Below, piece after piece: positions 9,876-21,706 of a stretch of 64,000 nt of DNA; within the stretch, counting starts at the first letter, position 1, and each line of letters starts with the position of its first letter. This stretch comes from Nymphaea colorata. Taxonomy: Eukaryota > Streptophyta > Magnoliopsida > Nymphaeales > Nymphaeaceae. The notes beneath the pieces were generated by a model. The model was not told the origin of the DNA, made no database searches, and saw nothing but the letters and a program-made list of their open reading frames with translations. Made by a program: the position numbers and the translations under genes. The stretch lies in the NCBI RefSeq assembly GCF_008831285.2, contig NC_045144.1:3528268-3592267 (forward strand), given 5' to 3'.

Positions 9876-10980
9876 GACATAATAGAAGTAGATCAATCAA
9901 CCTGCTGTCTAAAGTTATTTGTGATAAGATATTGGTTACAATTGAAGAGGTTTTATCAATAAAATTTCCATTTATCTGAGATTTAGGCAACAGTTTTCAA
10001 TCCCATTTTATAATTCCTCTCATATCCCTTTCAGGTAAATGATCTCATAATGAAGGAATTGCATGATATTGAAAATCACAAGTTATATATGTATGCATAT
10101 GAACATGTGTGCATGTGTGTAAAGAGAGAGGAAAGATTTGCCTGATGTAATGCATGCTTTTTGTATAGTTTTGCACCATCTTATCATATCATTAGCGCTG
10201 CCTATGGCCTGTTGGGGCATACAGTAAGAAGACAACATTCCCACATGTACAAGAGATCCCTAGGGAGCAGGGATATCAAAGTTAAATGGAATCTCATCAT
10301 CCATAGACAACTAATTGGTATTCTTCACAGTATGTAAGAATAAGACAGAAATAGTAGAAAGAACATCTAATCCTTAAGATACTGAAACCCATAGGGAAGA
10401 AGATTGATTTACAAATGGAATCAAATATCAAGCATTTACAGAAAAAGATATTTTGTTATTTCTGTTTTATAAGATGAAACAATTTTGAAGAACGGAAGCC
10501 TCATGGTGATGATATGAATATTTATTTAATTCTGTTGTAAGCTTAGTAATAATACCTGTGATAATGATTATTTTGAAACTAAAAGCATGACTATGTAAAG
10601 GATGAACTTAACGTACACCGGAGAGGGGACGTCCAATAGTCCCATCATTTATACAAGAAAAGAAAAGAGCAACTACCAAGGCTCCTTTGAAAGTTTTCTC
10701 AAAATTAAACTACCTATCGTATAAGTTTCAAAAGAATCACACTAAATGCCATCAGTTTTGTGTCTCACGTTTTCTCTCTAAGTTTAGGGCTTATTGTCTT
10801 GCAACTCATTCATATTTTGAACCCTGTATCTATGATAAAGTTAAGTACATAAATGAAAGGAAAGAAACAAAAATGAAGAATTAGAAACCTTAAAACATGT
10901 GAACACATAGGGAATACAAAACTAACCAATAGGCAATTAAAGCCATCTGTAAACCTTAATAGCAATACAGACCTCAATTT
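9876..10980. other. No gene seen
   Basis: AT-rich non-coding DNA. A plus-strand acceptor-like CCCTTTCAG at about 10035 is followed by a short open stretch, but without a partner exon or similarity. Open frames of 60-70 codons here look random. Confidence 0.4.
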
Positions 10981-11183
10981 GTATTAGTAAGATCTACTAG
11001 TTCGATGTGAGGTGGTCTTTAGTATTTTAGTATAAGTCGGCAATCGGCTGGTGTCGGTAGGCACAAAAGAAAGAGGGTGTCAATGGCATTCACCCTTATG
11101 TTTATCCGGTCCCCCTTATATCACTTAGCTAACCCCCTTATAAGTCCCTCAAGCTTCATTCTTCATAATCTTAAATATAGGAC

Positions 11184-12430
11184 CTATGTCACGTAGGTGC
11201 AAGGTGCGGGTGCTAGTGTTGGAGCAGCATATTCCAAAAAATTTAGGTGTGGCGAGGGTAATTTATTATTATCATTATTATTACTATAAAATATGTATAC
11301 ACACACACATAACAAAATTGTCTATAAACATAAAAAATTACAAATTTACACTATCTACATTCGGTGCTAAGTAAAATACCCAAATTTAAATCAGTAAATG
11401 GTAAATGAGTAAATGTTTACAATACACTTCAAACATTCGGAGCTAACAGTCATTGCAGCAAAACAGATCAAATGATGGACACTATAAAAAACAGCAAACC
11501 CAGCAAAATTTAGACATAAAAACATGCTAAGCAAGTAAACATTAAAAAACAGTATAACCATAATTGCAGCAAAACAAAAACTGATCTAGGTGAAAAACAT
11601 TAACACTTAAACAGTCAAACTCAAGCATGTATAGTGTATACCATGAAAACAATGATCAAACAATTCCACATTTCAGAAAATAATCACTAAATCCTGAACA
11701 TCACAAAAAAGAACTGAAAAACAGTCAAACACACTACAAATATGAGCTAATGCCAAACGCAGTTGGGTGAATTTTAAATTGCATGGAAGTGTTGGGTGCA
11801 TGAAAACAGAAATGTAATTTATTTTTAAAATTTTAAATTGAATAAAATAATGGTCTTTCAGAATATAGGCATTCTAACCATCCTTTTTAAAGGTCAGGCA
11901 TGCTAAAGGCAGTTAATTTTTAAAATTCTAAATTGGATAAAATGAAGTCTTTTTTAATGTAAGCAGTCTAGTCGAAGGACAGCAGACTGGTCGTTCCTTT
12001 GCTGCCTTCCATTTTAAAGAGAAAAGTTGGAAGCTTGAAAAAGAAAGAAGGAAAAAGAAAATAAAATAAAGGTTTTCATTTAACTATACATAGTCAGGTA
12101 GTCCTTTTAAAGGACAGCAGACTGGTTGTCCTTTAAAAAGGACGACTGCTGCACCTTTGACTGCCCTCTTTTTTAAAAAGAGGGGCAAAGCTGAAAGTTT
12201 GAAGAAGAATGAAAGAGAGGAGGGAAAAAGGGCGAGGAAAAGGAGAAAAAGGGTGAGAAAAAAAGGGAAAATATCAGGTGTGGCCTGGGTGCGTGTCGGA
12301 GCCCCACCTGTCTCCGCACCTGCAGTCCTGCACCTGTGTCGATAATCAGGCGCAGCTTGGGTGCGTCACATGCACCTGTGTCTTGTCGACACGGGTGCTG
12401 GGTGCATTTTAAAGTACCCATGTGACTTAG
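11184..12430. mobile_element. hAT-2 type element L (non-autonomous)
   Basis: Terminal inverted repeats CTATGTCACGTAGGTGC (left) and, reading inward from the right, CTAAGTCACATGGGTAC. A perfect 8-bp target duplication TATAGGAC lies at 11176-11183 and 12431-12438, diagnostic of hAT. The termini carry GTGCGGGTGC-type subterminal repeats. The interior is AT-rich with repeated AAAGGACAGCAGACTGG blocks near 11990 and 12110. No transposase frame. Confidence 0.88.
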
Positions 12431-12439
12431 TATAGGACT

Positions 12440-12738
12440 AAACTTTTTACTCGGGTGTTAGAATCCACCCCCTTTATAGCACACACGTCCATGCATGTGG
12501 GACGCCAAGTCAAGCATTAAACGACTTTCACACCACTATAACAACCCAACCCATCCTACACCAAGCTTAGGTTCCATGTTCGATAGATCCCAACCCATCC
12601 CCTACCAACTTCCGTTTAAACCCAAAAAATGCTAGGAACCAAGACACCATCACTTAGCCAACCTCTTTATAAGTCCCCTAAGATTCGTTACAATATTAGA
12701 AACATAACTACACTTTTAATTGGGGTGTTATAGTTACC
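12440..12738 (-). repeat. Dispersed repeat family R, copy 3
   Basis: Reverse complement begins CTATAACACCCCAATT and matches copy 1 at 7370-7640 (GGTTCCTAGCATTTTTTGGG, GGATGGGTTGGGATC). Its other end probably continues left of hAT L (about 10985-11183), so L inserted into this repeat. Confidence 0.45.
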
Positions 12739-12931
12739 TACATGGTCACCTAGGGCTTATGCATGCGTTTTGCCCACCAAGTTCTTTGTCGTTGCAACTT
12801 TTTCAAAATCTTGATGTATTTGTGAAAAGATTTCAAAATATAAGTTCAATTGCAAAAACAATTGAGCATATTATTTAATATATATATATATAATTATGCT
12901 TTTAAATTCTCATAGACCATGTATTTACAAA

Positions 12932-13000
12932 CTGCGTCACATGGGTATGGGGTGCAGGGTGAAACAAATTTCAAAGAAAAAAAAGGTACAGGTGCAACAA
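12932..13000. repeat. Isolated hAT terminus fragment
   Basis: CTGCGTCACATGGGTATGGGGTGCAGGG reads like a left terminus of the hAT-1/hAT-2 group, but no matching right terminus or 8-bp duplication is visible. Probably a truncated element. (Motif split: CTGCGTCACATGGGTATGGG then GTGCAGGG.). Confidence 0.4.
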
Positions 13001-13192
13001 GGGTGTGTATGTATATACATATAATACAAAGTCACATCCTAGATTTCAAAATCTAGCATTCTATTTCTTCCATGTAATATATATACCCTGGAGTCTGATT
13101 TCAAATTTTACAATCTTACTCAGATAATATAAGCAGACATTAAATAAGTAGCTGTTATATATCTAGTATTATAAATTTTATAACTGCATAAT

Positions 13193-13871
13193 TGTTAGCC
13201 ACCTCCTGCTAACTTCCACCCGCTACAAGAAAACACTCACCCTCACTCACTGCCCTAAACGAGTTAGAGCAACCCTCACCAGAGGAAAATCCCTATTACT
13301 ACCACAGCACTAAAGGCCCTCCCGGATTCTTTATATCTATCTTTTGGGTCAATCCAGTAGACCCACTTCAGACCCAGTTCCAAACCCGAAACCTGGACAA
13401 CTAACATTACTCCCTCCTTTGAGAAACACCTTGTCCTCAAGGTGTGAACCGCTGTAACAAAATTGCTGCTGGATGAGAAGTGTCTTTGTCGTGAGTAATG
13501 TGTTGCTTGCTGTGTACTTATCGAGGCACTTCGTGCAAGTGCAGTGGATAAAAGGGTGTCTATAAACAATGGCCATGCAGTTGTTCTCCACAACAACCTC
13601 TGCGAAGGGGTGGTGAATGCCACTGCTTTCCCCGTTACTTGTTTTGTTTAGGGTCCTCTGCAAGTAAACCCATTGCCCATGTAGGGATGCTCAACATTAA
13701 AAGGCCTTCCTGGGTGTTCCTACTTTGCCGTAATCAAGTAGGTATTTTCAATATAGTCGGACAATGTGCTTGGAATTCTGCTAAGCATGCAGATTGAAAA
13801 TTTCATGTAATAAGGAAGTAGCCAAGTTGTGTGCTTCGGAGGCGGTACACTTCCTGGCAAATAAACACGAG
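13193..13871 (-). mobile_element. Ty3/gypsy 3' end fragment with LTR
   Basis: Minus strand. The reading SHLEDKVFLKGGSNVS (around 13400-13450) is the typical C-terminal end of gypsy chromovirus pol, directly followed by a purine tract and a putative LTR with short inverted ends TGTTAG/CTAACA (13193-13406). Upstream sequence to 13871 has no recognisable pol domains, so this is a truncated or LARD-type remnant. Copia-F is inserted in it at ACGAG. Confidence 0.55.
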
Positions 13872-14078
13872 TGTTGCGTGAAGCCAGAAGGGAGAAGAGA
13901 AGAGGACGAGAGAGAGAGCTATTTTCGTGATTCATTAATCTGCCCTAATCTCACGTTAAATGAGAATTAAGGTGAAATCAATAAATTACAAGATAATTCC
14001 ACAACTAGAACATTAATTTGTAAAGAGCTGTCCATAAAATTCTTAAATATCCAAAACACCACCTAACACACATCAACA
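13872..14078 (-). repeat. 3' LTR of Copia-F
   Basis: 207 bp; plus-strand ends TGTTGCGTGAAG and CACATCAACA. The adjacent CTCCCCCTCAA is the complement of the polypurine tract. Confidence 0.88.
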
Positions 14079-14139
14079 CTCCCCCTCAATCTGGAGCATA
14101 GATGTTAATCATGCTCAGCTTATCACAACATCTAGAAAA

Positions 14140-14436
14140 CTATGCAATAGGCAATGCTTTAGTAAAGATATCAGTTGCTTGATCTTCAGAGGCTACATGT
14201 ATAGTGGAGATGATTCCCTCTTGAACCATATCATGAATGTAATGGTAATATACTTCAATGTACTTTGTCCTCTCATGAAAAACAAGATTATTGGCAATGT
14301 AGGTGGCAGCCCTGTTATCAAAAAACATCTTCATAGGTATAAACGTAGAAATACCGAGACTCTCAAGTAAGGATCTCGACCAAGTCATTTCAGCAGCAGC
14401 AGCAGTTTGAGTCATAGCACAATATTCAGACTCCAC
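14140..14436 (-). pseudogene. Copia-F RNase H remnant
   Basis: Minus-strand reading ESEYCAMTQTAAAAEMTW ... FDNRAATYIANN ... HERTKYIEVYYHYIHD ... DIFTKALP is Copia RNase H and the pol C-terminus. It is open over 98 residues but separated from RT by stops. Confidence 0.85.
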
Positions 14437-14914
14437 ACTGGACCTAAAAATAACATTCTGTTTCTTACTCTTTCAAGATATGAGATTTCTTTCCACAAGC
14501 ACACAAAACCCTATGGTAGACTTCCTCTCATCAATCCCGCATAATCTCCATCATTATAAGCTTAAACATCAAGAGATATACCTTTTTTTAAAGAAAAGGC
14601 CTTTGCCAGAAGGACTTTAAATACTTGACAATTAACATAGTTGCAGCCCAATGTGACTTTTTTGGTCTCTCCATGAATTAGCTTAATTTTCCCATAGCAA
14701 AGCTAAAATCTAGCCGAGTCACGGTCACATGAAGAAGCTTACCAATCAACGATCTAGGCTTGTGAAGCTATCTCTTCTAAGTCATCATCATATAAATGTA
14801 GTCATGGATTCATAGGAAGAGTCGCAGGTTTAGCTCCTAGCATCCCCTGTGTCCTGTAAAAGATAAAAAACATACTTCCTTTGTGATAACACCACTCCAT
14901 TACTATGAGCAACT

Positions 14915-15933
14915 TCAATGGCAAGGAAATACCATAGCTAGCCAAAATCTTTGGTAACGAAGTGTTTTGTAGAAGTTTTTTGTTAGTGCTATCTTCTGTT
15001 CATATTTACCTGTCAAAACAATATCATCAACATACACAACTAGCACAACTGTGCCTCTAAATCCTTTCTCGATGAACAACGAATGGTCCAACAAAGACCT
15101 CTTAAAACCACATTCTAATACAACTTCTGAGAATTTGTGAAACCAAGCACGAGGACTTTGTTTCAAGCCATATGTAGCTTTCTTCAACCTGCACACCTTA
15201 CCACACTCACCCTGACATTCAAAGTCAGGAGGTTGTTGCATATAAACAGTCTCATCAAAGTCCCCATACAAGAAAACATTTTTGACATCTGCCAATCAAA
15301 ATGTACAACAACAGACACAATAAAATGTATGGTTCCCATCACAGCCACATGAGAAAAGGTCTCAAAGAAATCGACCCCATATGTTTGTGTATACCCTTTT
15401 AATACAAGACGAGTTTTGTAACGCTCCACTGAGCCATTCGATAGGTACTTGATGGTAAAAACAAATTTGGAGCCAACGACATCACAACCAGAAGAGCGAT
15501 CAACCAATTCCCTCCCTTTGCATGTCTCCATCTCATTCTGCATAGCCTGCCGCCACTTCGAGTCAAGTAATGCCAGTTGGTGATTGGAGGGAACAAAATG
15601 CATTAACAAGGCTGACACAAATTGTTGTAGGCTACCACAAATACTATTAGTAGAAACAAACTGAGATACAAGATGAAGAGTACACTGTCGTTTGCCTTTA
15701 CGTAAGGCAATCGGTAAATCCAAAGATATTTTAGAAGCATCTTGTGCAGGAGCATTAGTGACGTCAGGTATACTTACATCCTGATAAGCAACTGTTGGGC
15801 AGTCATGAGCAAAAGCATGTCGGTAGGTATATACTAGTGGGGGATCATGGAATCTAGTGACACTGGGGGATGAATCACAAGGAATAGACTGCAGGGGAAC
15901 TAGTGGTATAGGTAAAGAAATAGATGATGACAT
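14915..15933 (-). pseudogene. Copia-F reverse transcriptase remnant
   Basis: Two overlapping minus-strand frames. 15184-15933 contains the RT N-terminal part (SNGSVERYKTRLVLKGYTQTYGVDF, given in part as SVERYKTRLVLKGYTQ). 14915-15295 contains DVKNVFLYGD, QQPPDFE, YGLKQSPRAWFHKFS and the catalytic VVYVDDIVLTG. A frameshift lies near 15200-15300. Confidence 0.85.
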
Positions 15934-16044
15934 GTCTGATAGTAATGGAGTAGACTGGAAATAAGGACGTGACTCAAAAAATGTAACATCCGCACTGATG
16001 TACTGCTTATGAGTATGGGAGTCAAAACAGATATAACCCTTTTG

Positions 16045-17943
16045 CTAAGATACATGGGTACGACCATGAGGGTGGAGTATCCGTCCGGTACCGGTACGAC
16101 ACTGGTACGGGTACGGGTACGGGCTTGGGTATAGGATGGTGCGGCGTTGACCGTACCCGGTACGGTCAACGTACCAAAGACCGTATCCGTCTATTTTTTG
16201 ATACAGTCAACTTTGACGGAGTTCAAATCCATCCGTTTTTATTTTTAAAGATTATTTGATTTAAACTTTTAAAACCATTTTAATGTTACAAAAAAAGAAA
16301 CGAAACCCTTAAAACATTCGTTCCTCTGTTCTTACCTCTCACCGAGCGACGGCAGCGCGACTGGCGACGACTTCCGGCGTGTGTGACTGGCGACGGCAAC
16401 GGCGACTATCACGGTATTTTTTTTACTTTTTTCATTTTTCTTTTCATTTTCATCGGCTCCACCCTTGCCTTCATCGTCGGTGATGACCGCCGACGGTGAC
16501 TGCGACCACCCCTGCACACTCGCCGGAAGCCCTCTCCTACTGCTCGAAACCCTCAGACTGAAGTATGGGGATTTGATTTTTAGAAGTTCTAGTTTATCCT
16601 CGCCGGTCTACCACAATGCCATCCCTTTTTATCGTATCAGGATCAAAATCGAATCAAGAGTTTATCTTATTCCTTTTGCTTTCCCCATTTTCAATGTAAA
16701 ACTGTCTGAAATAGGGATTTTTGTAAGTTTAGTAATATGAACAACGACAAGTACCCGTCTGATCTGCTTGTGTCTCCCGCTTGCCAGAGGCACGTGCATA
16801 TGCCCCATGAACTGCCTTCACACCAATTTTCGGCATCGATGACAAACTGACACGATGATAGGCGTTTTGCTAGCGTCTAATGGCGTCGTCTTTGTACTCA
16901 ATAGAGTGTTTGGAGTTATAGATTTTTCATCTCTGCTGGAAGTCTATTTGGAATGATCCCTGTTTCTATTGGTTCTGTGTTGCAGCTGTTTTGCTAGGTA
17001 GGTGCTTTTAAAACATAAGTTGTAATGGCTGATAAAGGAAAAGAAATGACATATATATGTGTGTGCAATGTTATAAAAGGCGTAGCGTATCGCGTATCGG
17101 TCGGGCCGACCTATACGCCATATCGTAACGTATCGCAAACGTAGGGTAGCGTATCGTAAAATTAATTTTTTAATTTTAAAAAATATTTAAAAATCATTAA
17201 AAATCTGAAAAAAATGAACAAAAAATCAGAAATTAAGAAAAATGTATTCAAATATTAAAAAGTTTATCATACATAAGGAACATTCATGTGTATTAACGAC
17301 ACATTCCAAAATAAGAAATCAAATTTTCAAGAATAACATATAAGCATCCATCACGATTTTAAACTTGAAAATTTTATAGAATCTTAGGACTTAGTGTCTT
17401 AGGACTTGGAGTTTTAGGACTTAGATTACATCACAATTTTATAAGTTCAAAACATATAGTTATCAACTTTCCTGATTCAACGATAATATCTTCCAAATTG
17501 ATGAATCCTTGGTTATTTTTGATGAAAATGGGCAAAATCTCTCCCTCCTACGTCTATTGGAGTCTTTAAATACAAGAAGAGAGAGGGGGAGGAGTGTTTA
17601 AACTTTTAAAAAATAAAGAAATATGTGTTTTCTCCCGTATCGTACGATACGGACGATACGCATACGATACAGACGCGTATCGTGTTTCAAACACGTATCG
17701 TATAGGTTTTCTTGACCTATACGATACGTGTATCGTACGATACGGATAACATTGTGTGTGTGTACAACAATATGTTATTCTGTTTGTAATTTTTGATATA
17801 TATATGTGCGAATATGTTATTCAGTTTGAAATTTTTTGACATATATATGTGTGTGTACGGCCGTACCCTCGTACCCAAGTTTTTTAAAAATGGTCCGTAC
17901 CTATACCCGCACCGGCACCCGTACCCGTACCCATGTGACATAG
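16045..17943. mobile_element. hAT-1 element inside Copia-F, deletion derivative
   Basis: The right terminus read inward is CTATGTCACATGGGTACGGG. The left is CTAAGATACATGGGTACG. A perfect 8-bp duplication CCCTTTTG lies at 16037-16044 and 17944-17951, within the Copia integrase C-terminal region. Subterminal GTACGGG repeats are prominent. At about 17025-17050 it retains the first codons of the hAT-1 transposase (ATGGCTGATAAAGGAAAAG, reading MADKGKEM), as in the larger copy at 33023-35705, so it arose by internal deletion. A hAT-3 element is nested at 17066-17754. Confidence 0.9.
17066..17754. mobile_element. hAT-3 non-autonomous element nested in hAT-1
   Basis: Terminal inverted repeats CAATGTTATAAAAGGCG and, from the right, CAATGTTATCCGTATCG, flanked by TGTGTGTG at 17058-17065 and 17755-17762. 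The target lies in a TG repeat, so the duplication is less certain. Ends are packed with CGTATCG/CGATACG motifs, many palindromic. The AT-rich core lacks coding capacity. Family partner: full-size element J at 25676-29974. Confidence 0.82.
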
Positions 17944-18327
17944 CCCTTTTGGTGTTCTGGACAAACGATGAAAATACATTTAATTGATTGTGCAGCAAGT
18001 TTGTCTCTATTAGGACTAAGGATGTGAACAAAGCAAGTACACCCAAAGACTTTGGGTGGAAAGGAAAATAGGGGTCTATCTGGATAGAGAACTTGAATAG
18101 GAATTTGATTGCCAATGGATAATAATGGAAGACGGTTAATCAGGTAACACATAGTGATAATGGCGTCGCCCCAAAATTAGGCTGGAACACAGCTATATAT
18201 CATGAAAGTACGAGCCATATCAAGTAACTAACGATGTTTACGTTGGACAATACCATTTTGTTGAGAAGTGTGGGGACAAGTAAATTGAGGGCAAATTCCA
18301 TATTTGGTGTAAAATTACAGCAATATA

Positions 18328-18597
18328 TCAGTGTGAATGTTTTTGACAATGGAACCAAACTAAGTCTTTATTTGAACAACAAAATTTTTGAAGAATACAA
18401 ATAACTTCAAACCTCTCTTTTGACAAGACCGTCCAACTAAGACGAGAAGAATCATCAACAATAACAAGATAATACCTAAACTTGGCCCGGCTTACAACCC
18501 GGCTAGGCCCCCAAACATCAACATGAATAAGATAAAAAACTGAATGACTCGATGGGCTAATACTGGAAAGAAAACTACTTCTAGTGTGTTTGCCCAA
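18328..18597 (-). pseudogene. Copia-F integrase remnant
   Basis: Minus-strand reading contains HVDVWGPSRVVSRAKFRYYL and VIVDDSSRLSWTVLS, the integrase core start with the first catalytic Asp. Further integrase-end pieces lie at 17952-18152 (LPPLLSIGNQIP-like, CTCFVHILSPN). Broken by several stops. Confidence 0.82.
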
Positions 18598-18926
18598 TTG
18601 ACAGGCCTCACACTGGAATCATTTAGACATAGAAATATTAGGGAGGACACCACGAAGCATGGACAATGATGGATGACCTAGTTGGAGATGCCACTAAGGG
18701 TAGGCTTAGATAGAGCCATAGACACACTCTCCACTGGTTTCAACAGTATGTAAACTCCATTGTGCTCATGGCCGCCACCCATTTTGCAAGTCCTGAAAAA
18801 CATATGAACCAAGATCAAATATGGCTCTACATCGCAAATCATTCGTCAACTAAGTAACAGACAGAAGGTTAGCAGGAAACTCTGGAGCATATAAAACATT
18901 GGAAGGAAAGACAGAACTAGAGAGTT

Positions 18927-19226
18927 TTACATCCCCAATTCCAATAATAGGAGAAAGCTTCCCGTTGCAAGTTTAACATGTTGAAGCTGTGAAAAACGAT
19001 GTAATGAAGTAAATAAGTGAGGCTGACTGCAAAAATGTTTTGAAACCCCAGAATCAATAATCCACATGGTACCTGGTTCACATGAGCTACTACCAACAGA
19101 TAAAGAGGAATCCACCACAACCGAGGAGGCAACTGTAGACATCATGGCATGAAGAAATCGCTGAGCTATAAGCTGATCATACTCTACCTTACTTATAATC
19201 ACAGTGGAGCTATCAGGACTCGTCAT
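18927..19226 (-). pseudogene. Copia-F protease remnant
   Basis: Reading TMWIIDSGVSKHFCSQPHLF contains the DSG active-site motif of Copia aspartic protease followed by the usual FTSLHRF segment. Confidence 0.8.
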
Positions 19227-19399
19227 GGAAGGAGTCTCTCCAAGTGGTGTAGCAGCTTGGGCAAAGCCTACAGGAATCTACGAAGAGAAGGTCTCTCTGC
19301 CACCTGAAGCACTAAATCCTCTACCATGGGAACTAGAAGCTGGTCGACCATTTTTGTCCCAACATCTATCTTCCAAATGTCCCAATTTTCCACAAAATG

Positions 19400-20330
19400 T
19401 ATACTGAAATCTTCATATGCCCCCTACACCACGACCTGAGCCTCTTCCCCTTGTGACCTGTCCATGCCCTCTAGACACAGCTAAGGCTGCAATAGGAGAC
19501 TCATTCTGGGACTGAGAGAGAGATGCAACCAATCTACTGAGTATCATATGCCTCAGCCAGATCTGTAATTTCTGCTCCAATAAGCATCTGTACTTTAGCT
19601 AACTCATACTTAGGGGGCAAACCAGCTAAGAACTTTGCCACCATTGTCCGGTCAAAATGAGCCATGTAACATGCCTGACATGGAGGTCAAAGAGCCTTCA
19701 ATCGTTCATATATTGCTTTAACTGAAGCAATGTATTAAGATAATTCCAGGTGACCTTGTTGCAGTTTGAGTAATTCCTCCTCAACTTGTAAAATTTTTGA
19801 AACATTCTTGTCATGAGAATAAGTATGCCTCAAGAATGTTTGAGATAATTCCAGGTGACCTTGTTGCAGTTTGAGTAATTGCTCCTCAACTTGTAAAATT
19901 TTTGAAACATTCTTGTCATGAGAATAAGTCTGTCTCAAGAATGTCCACGTTTGGCAGTTGTATAGTAAGCAAGAATAGGAGCAATATCAGTTTGCACACT
20001 GTTTATAATCCATGACATAACAATACTATTATCTTCTTTCCATGTGGTATACTTACATGTTTTAACACACGGTTCATCTTCTTCAATGATGTGGTCTTTC
20101 TGATGTCTTACTACAGATCATAAACATACACACCCAAATTTCATAGTTGTAACCATCTAATTTCACAGTAGAACCATAGAAGAATAGATTCCCAACAACT
20201 TTGTATTCAGTATGAAACTCAATCTTAGGGCAGTCTACCATATTAGACTGCTGCCCAAGTTCCATTGTGAAAACACAAAAAGAACAAAACCACCCAAACT
20301 GACTAGAATACATAGCAGGAAGTAGAATAT
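19400..20330 (-). pseudogene. Copia-F gag remnant with internal duplication
   Basis: Gag region upstream of protease (higher coordinates), frame-disrupted. It contains a local direct duplication of about 104 bp (see separate entry). Gag N-terminal reading around 20083-20313 includes STVKLDGYNYEIWVCMF, the Copia gag start region. Confidence 0.7.
19737..19944 (-). repeat. Tandem duplication (~104 bp x2) in gag
   Basis: The segment starting AGATAATTCCAGGTGACC is repeated head to tail with only a few differences; both copies read ILQVEEELLKLQQGHLELS on the minus strand. It keeps the reading frame. Confidence 0.85.
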
Positions 20331-21073
20331 GCAGCAGGAGTAAGCATGATAAGGAACCTTCTGCAATAACAAAAATACCACTTCATAACGTAGAGAACTG
20401 GTCCATGGTAGACAAGAAACTGATCATCATAGGTCTCTTTTTCATGCTCCGTTTGCATCCACATGTAATTCACGATAGTTTTATCAGACCTAACATCCAC
20501 GCCACGCCACTACTTGAGGGCTGATCGCATAATCCATAGACATGAGCAGATACCTTTAACACTTACAAATGTTTCCACACGTAGCAGGAGACCACGATGT
20601 AATAGATCAAATGTTGAAGGGAAGAAAAACGTCAGAATTTAGCAAGGAATGACGAACGACAAGGAAGAAGAAACCTGCAACGTTTTGACTTGAACTCTGA
20701 ACCATGCTGCTCGACCAATATAGTTTGAGGTCCATCCAGCTTGAATGAACAATTAACTCTTTTGCACTTTTGACTTGAACTCTGATTTTGACGTGAACTT
20801 TGAACCAGGATGCTCCACTAATATAGTTTGATGTCCATCTAGCTTGAAGAACAATTAACTCTTTTACATCCACATCTACTTCAACAAGGCATCGATCTAG
20901 GGATTTAATTTTTTGTTAAGAAAACCCTAGATCGAGCCCAATATGCATGATCCAACTGTTTTATCCACAAAAACCTTCATGAGAACAGAAGAAGAGGAAG
21001 AGGATGGGTACAATGAGAAAGGCGATGAAGAGAAATAGGTTTCAGTACCAAGAAGGGTTGGGCTCTAATACCA

Positions 21074-21706
21074 TGTTGCATGAAGGACGAGAGAGAGAGA
21101 GAGAGAGAAAAAAACTATTTTTGTGATTCATTAATCTGCCCTAATCTCATGTTAAATGAGAATTAGGGTGATTTGAAACCAACAAATTACAAGATAAGTC
21201 CAAACTAGAACATTTATTTGTAAAGAGTTGTGCCTAAAACTCTTAAGTATTCAAAACACCACCTAACACTAAGCCTGGGCATCGGGCCGACCCGGCCTGG
21301 CCCGATAATGAGTCGGGCCCGAGCTGGCCCAACATCCAAAAACAGGGCCCGGGCCTAGCCCGACTAGGAAAACCCAAGCCCGAGCCCGGCCCGAAAAACC
21401 CAAGCTCGAGCTTGACTTGGGACCAGCCCAGAAAGCCTGAGCCCGGCCCATGCCCGACCCGGCCCAGAAAACCCAAACCCGAGCCAGGTGCCCTATTAAA
21501 TTTAAAAATATATTTTTTACTATAAAATAATATATAAATATAATTAATTGTAATAAAATATTATAAATATATATAAATTAATAAAAAAATTAAAAAAACC
21601 AATTATCAGGCCCGAGTCGGCCCACCCGGGCCCGAGTCAGGCCGGGTACCGGGTCGGCGGCCCCAGCCCAGTGCCCAGCCTTACCTTACACACATATTAT
21701 TCAACA
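21074..21706 (-). repeat. 5' LTR of Copia-F, split by hAT-4
   Basis: Plus-strand TGTTGCATGAAGG at 21074 to ATTCAACA at 21706; about 211 bp after removing the hAT-4 insertion. PBS (plus-strand GGCTCTAATACCA, 21061-21073) adjoins it. Confidence 0.85.
21270..21683. mobile_element. hAT-4: GC-rich MITE
   Basis: 414 bp beginning TAAGCCTGGGCATCGGGCC, with the right end read inward TAAGGCTGGGCACTGGGC. An 8-bp near-perfect duplication CCTAACAC/CCTTACAC lies at 21262-21269 and 21684-21691. Arms consist of CCCGGCCCG-type repeats; the core is very AT-rich. It has no coding capacity; open frames across the arms are artefacts of GC-rich sequence. Confidence 0.85.

Larger units (their letters stand above)
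13872..21706 (-). mobile_element. Copia-F: old Ty1/copia element with nested insertions
   Basis: Minus-strand element bounded by LTRs 13872-14078 and 21074-21706 (the latter split by a hAT-4). A perfect 5-bp duplication ACGAG lies at 13867-13871 and 21707-21711. PBS adjoins the 5' LTR at 21061-21073. Order from high to low coordinates: gag, protease, integrase, RT, RNase H. After removing the hAT insertions at 16045-17943 and 21270-21683 the element is about 5.5 kb. The LTRs differ at roughly a tenth of sites, and coding regions have many stops and frameshifts, so it is much older than Copia-A. Confidence 0.92.

Noticed and set aside
11186-11374. Open frame starting inside hAT L terminus
   Set aside because: Runs across the terminal repeat and AT-rich core; no transposase similarity.
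12157-12421. Lys/Arg-rich and Phe/Ser-rich frames on opposite strands
   Set aside because: Mirror images over a purine-rich tract inside hAT L.
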